Shown in pieces: positions 1 through 5,776 of a stretch of 6,886 nucleotides of DNA. The DNA is from Deltaproteobacteria bacterium (lineage in GTDB: Bacteria; Desulfobacterota; DSM-4660; Desulfatiglandales; B25-G16). A model generated the notes under the pieces. The model searched no databases. It saw only the letters and a program-made list of their open reading frames with translations, and was not told where the DNA came from. Numbering within the stretch: position 1 is the first letter of the stretch; every line of letters starts with the position of its first letter. The stretch spans positions 1 through 6,886 of the forward strand of contig JAFDHR010000172.1 of assembly GCA_019308645.1 (NCBI GenBank). Direction: 5' to 3'. Both the position numbers and the translations under genes were made by a program.

Positions 1-164
1 TTTCAAATGATAGATATTTCAAAGATCGATTATTCCTTATTGGATAGGCCAGAGATTCTGATGTTTCTTTTTCACCCCAGACCAGAATGGGGCTCTCCAA
101 GTGCCACTTCCTCTACTGAGGATTTATAAAAGTAGACAAGGATGTGGTAGTTGGTGCACGGTTT
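1..164 (+). pseudogene. Truncated 5' copy of the alpha/beta-hydrolase gene (left direct-repeat copy)
   Basis: An ATG at 7-9 opens a frame beginning MIDISKIDYSLLDRPEIL and continuing to a TAA at about 127. The stretch matches 1285-1459, the start of the hydrolase gene beyond the transposon, except for two base substitutions, the absence of a second AGTGCCA unit, and a 4-bp deletion (ATAC missing after GAGGAT) that causes the stop. Similarity ends at 164/1459, and unrelated sequence leads into the transposon end at 182. It has no catalytic residues and is a dead stump. Its value is that it preserves the reading frame of the N-terminus that the right copy has lost. The repeat may extend left of the window. 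Confidence 0.9.
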
Positions 165-181
165 TAAGTAAACAGTAAATA

Positions 182-200
182 GGGTCAAACCTTAACTATT
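182..200 (+). repeat. Left terminal inverted repeat of the transposase element
   Basis: GGGTCAAACCTTAACTATT pairs perfectly over 19 bp with 1247-1265. With the following bases it also forms a small internal dyad, GTCAA (184-188) and TTGAC (199-203), and its inner edge supplies the first bases of a consensus -35 hexamer. Confidence 0.9.
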
Positions 201-227
201 GACAAAATGACATAGTTTTGCTATTTG
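199..227 (+). promoter_or_regulatory. Candidate sigma70 promoter of the transposase, overlapping the left end
   Basis: A perfect -35 TTGACA (199-204) is followed after 17 bp by TATTTG (222-227), preceded by TGC, which acts as an extended -10. The expected start of transcription falls at about 233-235, on or next to the ATG at 235. No Shine-Dalgarno is visible upstream of that ATG, so the mRNA would be leaderless or nearly so. This is inferred from sequence only. Confidence 0.5.
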
Positions 228-234
228 GTTTTTT

Positions 235-1251
235 ATGGTTAGGTCTCTTCGCATAGAATACCCTGGCGCATGGTATCATGTCACCAGCAGGGGGAATGAA
301 AAGAAGAATATATTCAGTGATGATCAGGACAAAAAAAGGTTTCTTGAGATTCTCTCAGAAAGCAGCAAGCTCTATGGCATTAAGGTGCATGTTTATGTGC
401 TTATGGAAAACCATTTCCACCTTGTTCTCATGACCACTGATGCAAATCTTAGCAGTTTTATGCAGCGATTAAACACCACCTACACAGTTTATTACAATCG
501 TCGTCACAAAAGAATTGGTCACCTTTACCAGGGCCGATATAAGGCAATCCTTATAGAAGAAGACAGTTATCTTCTGGAATTGAGTCGTTATGTGCACCTG
601 AATCCTGTCCGAATCAAGAAATTCTCAAGATTCGATATTAAAAAGAAGCGGGATATTATTCAAAGATATCCCTGGAGTAGCTATACTGGCTATATCTATT
701 TGAAAGACCGTGAGACATTTGTAAATTACGGCAAGATTCTTGGGGTGATTGGAGGGAGAAATGTTGAAGAGAGATCCAGGAGGTATAGAAGTTTTGTAAT
801 AAGTGGTATTGCAAAAGATATGAATCTAACATTCTGGGAAGATGTTAAGGGTCAGGCAGTATTGGGTTCAGATGGTTTTGTGGATTGGGTGTATGAAAAT
901 TATCTTTCTGGCTACAAGGTTGACAGGAGGGAACTTCCAGGGATTAAGGATTTAGAAACGGGCCCCAATACACCAGAAGAGATAGCAAAAGAAGTAGCTT
1001 CTGAATTTGGCTTAGGGCAATCGGAGCTATATCAAAGCAGAGCCCACTGCCGAGATGCTCGTTTAATATTTTTAGAGTTGTGTCGTATATATTTGAGCAG
1101 GCATATGAGTCTCGCAGATATCGGTAAGAGATTGGGGGGTATCAGTGCCTCGGCATTCAGTCGGAACAAAGTGAGGGTGGCAGAGAAAATCGAAAAAGAT
1201 ACCTATTTTAGGAATTGCTTTAACAAAATAAAAAATGTGTGGAGTAAATAG
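235..1251 (+). CDS. REP-associated tyrosine transposase (Y1/HUH, IS200-like) with DnaA-like C-terminal domain
   Basis: A 338-aa single-strand DNA transposase of the COG1943/Y1_Tnp class. These enzymes nick DNA at hairpin-associated sites through a tyrosine and form a 5'-phosphotyrosine link. Visible signatures are the family start with WYHVTSRGN (13-21), the metal-binding HUH motif H60-F61-H62 in MENHFHLVL, and SRYVHLNPVR with the probable catalytic Tyr119. Residues about 246-336 (PEEIAKEVASEFGL to KIKNVW) align by eye with the DnaA domain IV helix-turn-helix: the SLADIGKRLGG segment matches DnaA SLPEIGxxFGG. The DHTT residues that contact the DnaA box are replaced by ISASA, so recognition must differ. 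The ATG at 235 is the only sensible start and lacks a Shine-Dalgarno. The stop codon (1249-1251) lies inside the right inverted repeat. The frame is intact, so the protein may be active. Confidence 0.92.
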   Translation: MVRSLRIEYPGAWYHVTSRGNEKKNIFSDDQDKKRFLEILSESSKLYGIKVHVYVLMENHFHLVLMTTDANLSSFMQRLNTTYTVYYNRRHKRIGHLYQGRYKAILIEEDSYLLELSRYVHLNPVRIKKFSRFDIKKKRDIIQRYPWSSYTGYIYLKDRETFVNYGKILGVIGGRNVEERSRRYRSFVISGIAKDMNLTFWEDVKGQAVLGSDGFVDWVYENYLSGYKVDRRELPGIKDLETGPNTPEEIAKEVASEFGLGQSELYQSRAHCRDARLIFLELCRIYLSRHMSLADIGKRLGGISASAFSRNKVRVAEKIEKDTYFRNCFNKIKNVWSK

Positions 1252-1265
1252 TTAAGGTTTGACCC
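1247..1265 (+). repeat. Right terminal inverted repeat of the transposase element
   Basis: This is the exact reverse complement of 182-200. It contains the transposase stop codon TAG (1249-1251), so the gene runs into the element's end. The CCCCTTTTT that follows has only a 4-bp AAGG/CCTT dyad before it, too weak to call a terminator. Confidence 0.9.
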
Positions 1266-1290
1266 CTTTTTACAACAGGAAACATTTCAA

Positions 1291-1410
1291 ATGATAGATA
1301 TTTCAAAGATCGATTATTCCTTATTGGATAGGCCAGAGATTCTGATGTTTCTTTTTCACCCCAGACCAGAATGGGGCTCTCCAAGTGCCAAGTGCCACTT
1401 CCTCTGCTGA
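1291..1410 (+). pseudogene. Out-of-frame original N-terminus of the alpha/beta hydrolase
   Basis: An ATG at 1291 follows AGGAAA (1277-1282) at a proper 8-base spacing and encodes MIDISKIDYSLLDRPEIL and on to GSPSA at residue 33, then KCHFLC and a TGA at 1408. The first 31 codons match the left copy exactly. The frame is lost at the 7-bp duplication 1384-1397. Removing one AGTGCCA joins this segment to the hydrolase body and gives a protein of about 266 aa. This is therefore the genuine start of the gene, separated from its body by a frameshift. Confidence 0.82.
1384..1397 (+). repeat. 7-bp tandem duplication AGTGCCA x2 causing a frameshift
   Basis: AGTGCCA occurs twice in tandem here and once in the left copy (from position 100). 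Seven bases are not a multiple of three, so the second unit shifts the frame by one. The single-unit version restores a continuous hydrolase frame, which marks the double unit as the derived state. Replication slippage is the simplest cause. Confidence 0.88.
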
Positions 1411-2098
1411 GGATATACTTATAAAAATAGACAAGGATGTGGTAGTTGGTGCACGGTTTCATCTGGCAGGAAAAGACGCTCCTACTATACTTTTCTTTCA
1501 CGGAAATGGTGAGATCGTGGCGGATTATGATGACATAGGGCCATTGTATACGAGGATGGGGATCAATTTTTTTCCGGTTGACTATCGGGGATATGGACGC
1601 TCTACTGGCACACCAACGATTACTTCCATGATGAAAGATTCTCATATAATATTTCACTATGTGCAAAACTGGCTTAAAGATAGAGTTTTTACAGGACCCT
1701 TTATTGTAATGAGCAGGTCTCTGGGCAGCGCCTCCGCTCTTGAGCTTTCAGTACATTATATGGACCACATAGATGGCCTCATTATTGAAAGTGGTTTTGC
1801 CTATGCCGGGCCTCTTCTGAGGCTCTTAGGCGTTGAGATGAAGACATTAGGGATAAAGGAGGAAGACGGATTTCGTAACATAGACAAGATAACGACATTT
1901 AATAAACCTACATTGATTATACATGCAGAGAATGATCATATTATTTCCTTTACTGAGGGTCAGGCCCTTTATGATGCATGTCCTTCGAAGGATAAAAGGC
2001 TGCTTAAGATTCCTGGAGCCAATCACAATGACATCTTTTTGAGGGGCATGAAAGAATACATGGAAGCAGTAAAGAACTTTACCAATCTTTTCTCTTGA
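1385..2098 (+). CDS. Alpha/beta-fold serine hydrolase, N-terminally frameshifted
   Basis: The remaining open frame gives 237 aa from a GTG at 1385, the only possible start in this frame because TGA closes it at 1343. The core is a typical alpha/beta hydrolase of unknown substrate: FFHGNG (38-42) forms the oxyanion loop, MSRSLGSASALEL (from 109) is the nucleophile elbow with Ser112, Asp184 sits in HAENDHII, and His213 in GANHNDIF. The elbow reads S-x-S-x-G, with Ser where Gly is usual. No signal peptide is seen, so it is probably cytoplasmic. The original protein had 31 more residues (see 1291-1410). A weak GGGG at 1373-1376 lies 8 bases before the GTG, and the out-of-frame upstream ORF overlaps it, so coupled reinitiation is possible. 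It may be a functional short form or a recent pseudogene. The body shows no other lesion. Confidence 0.8.
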   Translation: MPSATSSAEDILIKIDKDVVVGARFHLAGKDAPTILFFHGNGEIVADYDDIGPLYTRMGINFFPVDYRGYGRSTGTPTITSMMKDSHIIFHYVQNWLKDRVFTGPFIVMSRSLGSASALELSVHYMDHIDGLIIESGFAYAGPLLRLLGVEMKTLGIKEEDGFRNIDKITTFNKPTLIIHAENDHIISFTEGQALYDACPSKDKRLLKIPGANHNDIFLRGMKEYMEAVKNFTNLFS

Positions 2099-2125
2099 AG
2101 GCCCTTTCCATATAAATCTGATAAA

Positions 2126-2362
2126 TCAGTTAAGCTTGCCTTTCATAGCCTTATAATAGCTTCGCTCGTAGTAGGCGTTTGCTTTTCTGTCAAGAATTGC
2201 TTCATCTTCATGGATATACCGTTCGCCTTCCCATTTGCCGCAGGCTAAAACGACCGGCTCTCCGAGCTCAAAATTTTTTCCGCAGGCAGGACAGCCCTCT
2301 GGATTAAGGGTGTTGAGCTTTTCCAGGTCTATGAGAATTTTGGTCTTATGATGGGTTTCCAT
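2126..2362 (-). CDS. Small conserved hypothetical protein with CxxC...C...H cluster
   Basis: A 78-aa protein with an acidic, helical start (LIDLEKLNTLN) followed by CPACGKNFELGEPVVLACG, in which Cys24, Cys27 and Cys41, with His51 in the YIHEDEAI segment, could hold one zinc ion. The spacing C-x2-C-x13-C-x9-H looks like half of a zinc-ribbon or treble-clef fold. The tail ILDRKANAYYERSYYKAMKG is basic and aromatic. The VVLACGxWEGxxxIHExEA pattern resembles small conserved proteins I associate with Desulfobacterota, but I know of no assigned function. The start is supported by AAAAAAGGAG just upstream. The gene ends 27 bp from the convergent hydrolase gene and begins 106 bp downstream of the M16 peptidase, so read-through from that gene is possible. 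Confidence 0.75.
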   Translation of the reverse strand: METHHKTKILIDLEKLNTLNPEGCPACGKNFELGEPVVLACGKWEGERYIHEDEAILDRKANAYYERSYYKAMKGKLN

Positions 2363-2379
2363 GGAGTAACTCCTTTTTT
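2363..2379 (-). promoter_or_regulatory. Shine-Dalgarno of the 78-aa gene, able to pair with its own spacer
   Basis: On the minus strand the leader reads AAAAAAGGAGTTACTCC directly before the ATG at 2362. GGAG is the ribosome site, and the CTCC that touches the start codon is its complement, giving a tiny GGAG/CTCC stem with a three-base loop. The stem is too short to be sure it forms. Confidence 0.5.
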
Positions 2380-2468
2380 CTTTATTTAAACATTTTCTAC
2401 ATAGAGATGTCGTCAGGACTGAGTTTTTCCTTCATAGCTCTTCGAATCTAATAGCCAGTACAAAGTTT

Positions 2469-5400
2469 TCATCGCAACGCTATTTCACGATAGGGAAGAC
2501 CAATTCGTTTTGCGAGCGATTTAAGATTTCCCTGCACCGTACACTCGGTTCCGTCTTTTGTTTTTACCCGGGTCATCTTATCTGCAACGATAAAAATCTG
2601 TATCTTGCTCGGGTCGAACAATTGCACGGCGAGTTTGCGAAGCTCTTCCCTGGTTGCATGTCGATAAGCATCCTGAATTTTCTCAAGTGTGTTGAGGGGT
2701 TCACCCCTCATATAATAGTGGCTGTAGACCTCAACCAGTTGGGCTGGGGTGTCTACGTTAAAGACAAAGCTATTTAAGGCATCAAGTCGCTTGAATTCCA
2801 GATCTTTTTTGGGAACGTTTTTCCGAAGGGAGTCCATTATCTTCAATGTCTCCATTATCGCTGTGCTCGTTTTATCGCCCTTGCAACCAATATACCCAGT
2901 AAGTGTTCCCGCATTCCATTTATAGGTCTGGAAGAAACCGGCTGAATACACGAGCCCCAGGTCGTCCCGCAGGCGAGTATACATGAGGGAATCGCTGCCG
3001 CCGAAGATATCTGTTAAAAGATGTATTTTCCAGAAATCGGGGTGCGTGCGCTTGACGCTGGGCAAGAGCAACGCTATTTGGGATTGCACCTGTCCGGGCT
3101 TGGGAATAAGCGCCAGAACAGGTGGAGTTTCTTTTGGGTCATTGAGATTACGTTCAGGGGACCGGACCTGGGGAAGCGCTTCGAGGAGCTTTTTCAGACC
3201 TGCTCCAGCCTCCTTAAAGGTTATATCGCCTGACACTGCGGCAACTATGTTGGAGGGGACGAAATAGTTCCTCATAAAGGCAGTGAGGTCCTTCCTCCTG
3301 ATATTCGGGATGGTCTTGATACCGAGCAGTGGATCGCGGCCGTATTGGTGCCCATCGAAATGCCAGATCATACCCTCGCGCATTGCCACGGTATGCGCAT
3401 TTTCACCCTGCCTGCTAAGGGAAACTATTTCCTTCTCTTTGACCACGTTCAGTACTGTAGGGTCAAAGGCTGGTCTGGCAAGAATTTCTTTTAGCAGATC
3501 GAGCCCTTTTTCCCAGTCCTCTTTCATAACCGAAAGGTGTATACTTGATACCTCCTCAGCCACGGATATTGATATACGGATGGCGTTTTCGTCGAGTACC
3601 TGTGCAAGCTCGGAGGGAGAATAGCGTTGGGTGCCGCCTTGAATTATGCTATTGCTGAGTATATCTGCCAAACCGGTTTTCTCATTAACAATGTCGACAT
3701 CACCGGCCTTAACGAGAATGGTGAGATCGATCAGGGGCAGTTCGCGATCAGCCAAATAGAAAATCGGTGTGTTACCGATCCTGGCGGTCTGGGCCTTTGG
3801 GTATACGATTTTTTTCGGGACCCGATCGAAAGAAAGCGGGTGTTTCCAGTCCACAGGCGTATGAAAGATCGAGTTGTTATCAAATGTGTCGGGTTTAACA
3901 ATCTTTGTTGCTCCGGTAATCCCAATGGATCGGACTTCGGTGTATCTCTGTGCCGGTTGATCAGGCCTCCCCCCGGGAATCACGTAAACGCTCGTCTGAT
4001 TTTCGACTCGGATATATTTTCTGGCTGCCCTTCTGATATCCTGGGGTGTGACCTCTGAGATTCGTTTCAGATAATCGGTAAGATAGTCCCAGCCCGCTTG
4101 AACTTCCATTGTCGCCAAGGTCCCGGCCAGCTCTTCATTATTTCGCATTCGATCCAGAAATTCGCGTTGGTTGAGTTTCTTAATCCTTTTTAGTTCGCGC
4201 TCAGAAACTAATTCATGTTTCATTTTTTTGGCTTCAGCAATGAGTGTATTTTCAAGTGTGTGGCAGGCATTCACGTAAGCCTGACGTTTCTCATCTGTAT
4301 TAAGGTTCCCCTTTTTCACCTCATCAGGCTCATTAGGGGAGCCGCCTAAGATGATCATTCCGCCATAACGGTTATCGGGGTTATATGCCCAGGCCTCGAC
4401 AGCGAGACCCTTATTTATGATGTTTTGGGTTATGCGAGCGCTACGGCCGAGACTTAAGGCCATGGTCATAACATCGAGCGCATAGAAGTCTTTGGTTTTC
4501 ATTCGAGCGCCATGGAAACCAATTCTGACCAATGGTGTGCGGGCGCCTTTCAAGAACCGAATATTTTTGCGCGGGCCGTGCTGCGTGGGTTCTGCCGTTA
4601 CGATTTCAGGGCTCCGTTTTCCCTTTGGATACCGCTCGAAGTAAATCTTTGCCAGCCTTCTGGCTTCTTCCACTCTCACGTCCCCCACGAGCACACACAC
4701 GGCGTTTGTTGGATTATAGTATTTCTTATGAAAGGCTATTGCATCACTGGTGTTATATTTTTCCATATCCGATTTCCAGCCGATTGTTGGATTTCGGTAT
4801 GGGTGTGCGGTATAGGCAGTTGCATTAAGATCGAGCCAGGCAGCGCCGCCTGGGCTATTAATATATCGGAAGGCCCACTCCCGCTGCACGACCTCCTTCT
4901 CAACGTAAAACTCACGCCAGGAAGGTTCGAATAGCTGTTCGCTCACTATCGAGAACCACTGCTCGAGCATATCTGATGGCACCGACATTATATACTGGGT
5001 CTGGTCTTTAGCGGTAAAGGCATTTACGCCCACAGCGCCGTTTTTGCCCAACTGAGACGAGAAGGCCTGAGGGATATAGATTTTTTGCACCTCGGCTCGA
5101 AGCCTATCCATCTCGGTGAGTTTTTTCCGAATCAAGTCCTGGTCTGGATTCCGTTTTCCCTGTTCTGAGAGCACCACCTGATATGCGGCTTCTATCTTGT
5201 CCTGCAACTCCATATCCCTTTTTTGATCCAGGGTACCAAAATTCTTGGTGCCCTTAAACATCATGTGCTCAAGCAAATGGGCGATTCCGGTCTTTCCGGT
5301 ATCTTCAAGTGCGGAACCGGCACGTATCGCCACGCGGCAGGCAACCTGGGATGTTACAGGTCGCTCAACGATTAAAAACATCATGCCGTTTTTCAGGTGG

Positions 5401-5507
5401 AACTCCTTGACATCCATTTTGATATATGACGCTGGATTGTCAGCCATGCAAAGGCTCGAGGAGACCAGGAGCAGTAAACTAAACAGAACGGCCTTGAAAA
5501 AACGCAT
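2469..5507 (-). CDS. Exported two-half M16 zinc metallopeptidase (pitrilysin/PqqL-like)
   Basis: A 1012-aa insulinase/pitrilysin-family peptidase with an active and an inactive half, the clam-shell form that degrades peptides in its chamber. The start at 5507 is set by GGGAGGA 7 bases upstream and by the signal peptide MRFFKAVLFSLLLLVSS, with likely cleavage after CMA near residue 22. A longer frame reaches 5588 but has no such support. The zinc site is HLLEH (77-81) with Glu210, and the paired Glu203, in VEKEVVQREW. The distance from HLLEH to Glu210 is about 50 residues longer than usual because of a charged, helical insert at about 94-153. The second half (from about 573) has GLADILSN (612-619) where HxxEH should be, so it is non-catalytic. 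LRDDLGLVYSAG, with Arg847 and Tyr854, carries the family's substrate-contact R/Y pair. Probably periplasmic; substrate unknown. Confidence 0.93.
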   Translation of the reverse strand: MRFFKAVLFSLLLLVSSSLCMADNPASYIKMDVKEFHLKNGMMFLIVERPVTSQVACRVAIRAGSALEDTGKTGIAHLLEHMMFKGTKNFGTLDQKRDMELQDKIEAAYQVVLSEQGKRNPDQDLIRKKLTEMDRLRAEVQKIYIPQAFSSQLGKNGAVGVNAFTAKDQTQYIMSVPSDMLEQWFSIVSEQLFEPSWREFYVEKEVVQREWAFRYINSPGGAAWLDLNATAYTAHPYRNPTIGWKSDMEKYNTSDAIAFHKKYYNPTNAVCVLVGDVRVEEARRLAKIYFERYPKGKRSPEIVTAEPTQHGPRKNIRFLKGARTPLVRIGFHGARMKTKDFYALDVMTMALSLGRSARITQNIINKGLAVEAWAYNPDNRYGGMIILGGSPNEPDEVKKGNLNTDEKRQAYVNACHTLENTLIAEAKKMKHELVSERELKRIKKLNQREFLDRMRNNEELAGTLATMEVQAGWDYLTDYLKRISEVTPQDIRRAARKYIRVENQTSVYVIPGGRPDQPAQRYTEVRSIGITGATKIVKPDTFDNNSIFHTPVDWKHPLSFDRVPKKIVYPKAQTARIGNTPIFYLADRELPLIDLTILVKAGDVDIVNEKTGLADILSNSIIQGGTQRYSPSELAQVLDENAIRISISVAEEVSSIHLSVMKEDWEKGLDLLKEILARPAFDPTVLNVVKEKEIVSLSRQGENAHTVAMREGMIWHFDGHQYGRDPLLGIKTIPNIRRKDLTAFMRNYFVPSNIVAAVSGDITFKEAGAGLKKLLEALPQVRSPERNLNDPKETPPVLALIPKPGQVQSQIALLLPSVKRTHPDFWKIHLLTDIFGGSDSLMYTRLRDDLGLVYSAGFFQTYKWNAGTLTGYIGCKGDKTSTAIMETLKIMDSLRKNVPKKDLEFKRLDALNSFVFNVDTPAQLVEVYSHYYMRGEPLNTLEKIQDAYRHATREELRKLAVQLFDPSKIQIFIVADKMTRVKTKDGTECTVQGNLKSLAKRIGLPYREIALR

Positions 5508-5514
5508 AGACAAA

Positions 5515-5521
5515 TCCTCCC
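5515..5521 (-). promoter_or_regulatory. Ribosome binding site that fixes the M16 peptidase start
   Basis: GGGAGGA on the minus strand lies 7 bases before the ATG at 5505-5507, directly ahead of a signal peptide. It rules out the longer frame from 5588, whose extra 27 residues are charged and overlap the palindromic repeat. Confidence 0.85.
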
Positions 5522-5529
5522 ATATTAAC

Positions 5530-5545
5530 CTATCTTGATAGTATA
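5530..5545 (-). promoter_or_regulatory. Possible -10 box and dyad upstream of the M16 peptidase
   Basis: TATACT (5540-5545, minus strand) would place a transcription start about 26 bases before the gene. It overlaps the dyad CTATC-TT-GATAG (5530-5541), which could bind a regulator. No -35 match is found 16-18 bp upstream, where the palindromic repeat begins, so this is weak. Confidence 0.25.
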
Positions 5546-5562
5546 GAAATTCCTTTTTTTGA

Positions 5563-5659
5563 GACAGGATAGACCTGTCTGCGTGCAACGCACAGGCAGG
5601 CGGGATGTTCAGGATTATAAAAAAAATAAGAAAATCTTGTTAATCCTGTTCATCATGTC
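5563..5659. repeat. 97-bp nested palindromic intergenic element
   Basis: The outer ends GACAGGAT (5563-5570) and ATCATGTC (5652-5659) are inverted with one mismatch. Inside are two stem-loops. The first, 5574-5600, has CCTGTC and TGCGT pairing with ACGCA and GGCAGG, a 3-base loop and a 2-base bulge. The second pairs GATG-TT-CAGGATTA (5604-5617) with TAATCCTG-TT-CATC (5641-5654) around a 23-base AT-rich loop. Such ATCCTG-type palindromes are often dispersed between genes in related genomes. It contains no gene and has the layout of a REP/BIME-like or miniature mobile element. Confidence 0.7.
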
Positions 5660-5776
5660 GAAAAAGTTCCCCCACATGTCAGGGCTAAGTTCATGGCAGA
5701 GAACTATAATATTCTATCACCAATTGTATCAAATCGGTAAGAATAAAACTTTAATTAGAGGGAGTGAGGGCGAGAT
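5660..5776. other. Intergenic stretch between the repeat and the receiver gene
   Basis: This AT-rich spacer lies downstream of the receiver stop codon (minus strand). I see no convincing terminator and no gene. The best CCC/GGG dyad near 5670-5686 has only three base pairs. Confidence 0.5.

Larger units (their letters stand above)
182..1265 (+). mobile_element. RAYT-type IS200-like element with 19-bp terminal inverted repeats
   Basis: The element is bounded by GGGTCAAACCTTAACTATT (182-200) and its exact reverse complement (1247-1265) and holds a single transposase gene. REP-associated tyrosine transposase genes in many bacteria are bounded by similar short inverted ends that start with GGGGTCA-like sequence, which fits. 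It interrupts the hydrolase region and lies between two copies of the hydrolase 5' end. Exact termini are uncertain by one or two bases: 181 is A while 1266 is C. No short target duplication is visible at the ends. The only flanking repeat is the long hydrolase-derived one. Confidence 0.85.
1285..1459 (+). repeat. Right copy of the long direct repeat (hydrolase 5' end)
   Basis: This matches 1-164 with an offset of 1284 bp at the left edge. Differences are one extra AGTGCCA (1391-1397), four extra bases (ATAC) after GAGGAT, and two substitutions. The near identity implies a fairly recent duplication. At over 160 bp it is far longer than any usual target-site duplication, and IS200-like enzymes are not known to make one. 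Confidence 0.9.

Noticed and set aside
1254..1271. Terminator after the transposase (AAGG...CCTTTTT)
   Set aside because: Only four base pairs. The T-run next to the repeat is likely chance.
1220..1666. 148-aa minus-strand ORF across the transposase end and hydrolase start
   Set aside because: It lies antisense to two better genes and to a repeat, with no recognisable domain and no ribosome site.
2118..2129. CTGAT-AA-ATCAG dyad between the convergent hydrolase and 78-aa genes
   Set aside because: Five-bp arms with a 2-base gap and no T-run, so too short to call a terminator or operator.
2983..4934. Several 60-140 aa plus-strand ORFs inside the M16 gene
   Set aside because: They are antisense to a clear peptidase gene, and their composition is that of shadow frames with no motif.
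5508..5588. 27-residue N-terminal extension of the M16 peptidase
   Set aside because: It is charged, overlaps the palindromic repeat, precedes a perfect signal peptide, and is excluded by the strong ribosome site at 5515-5521.
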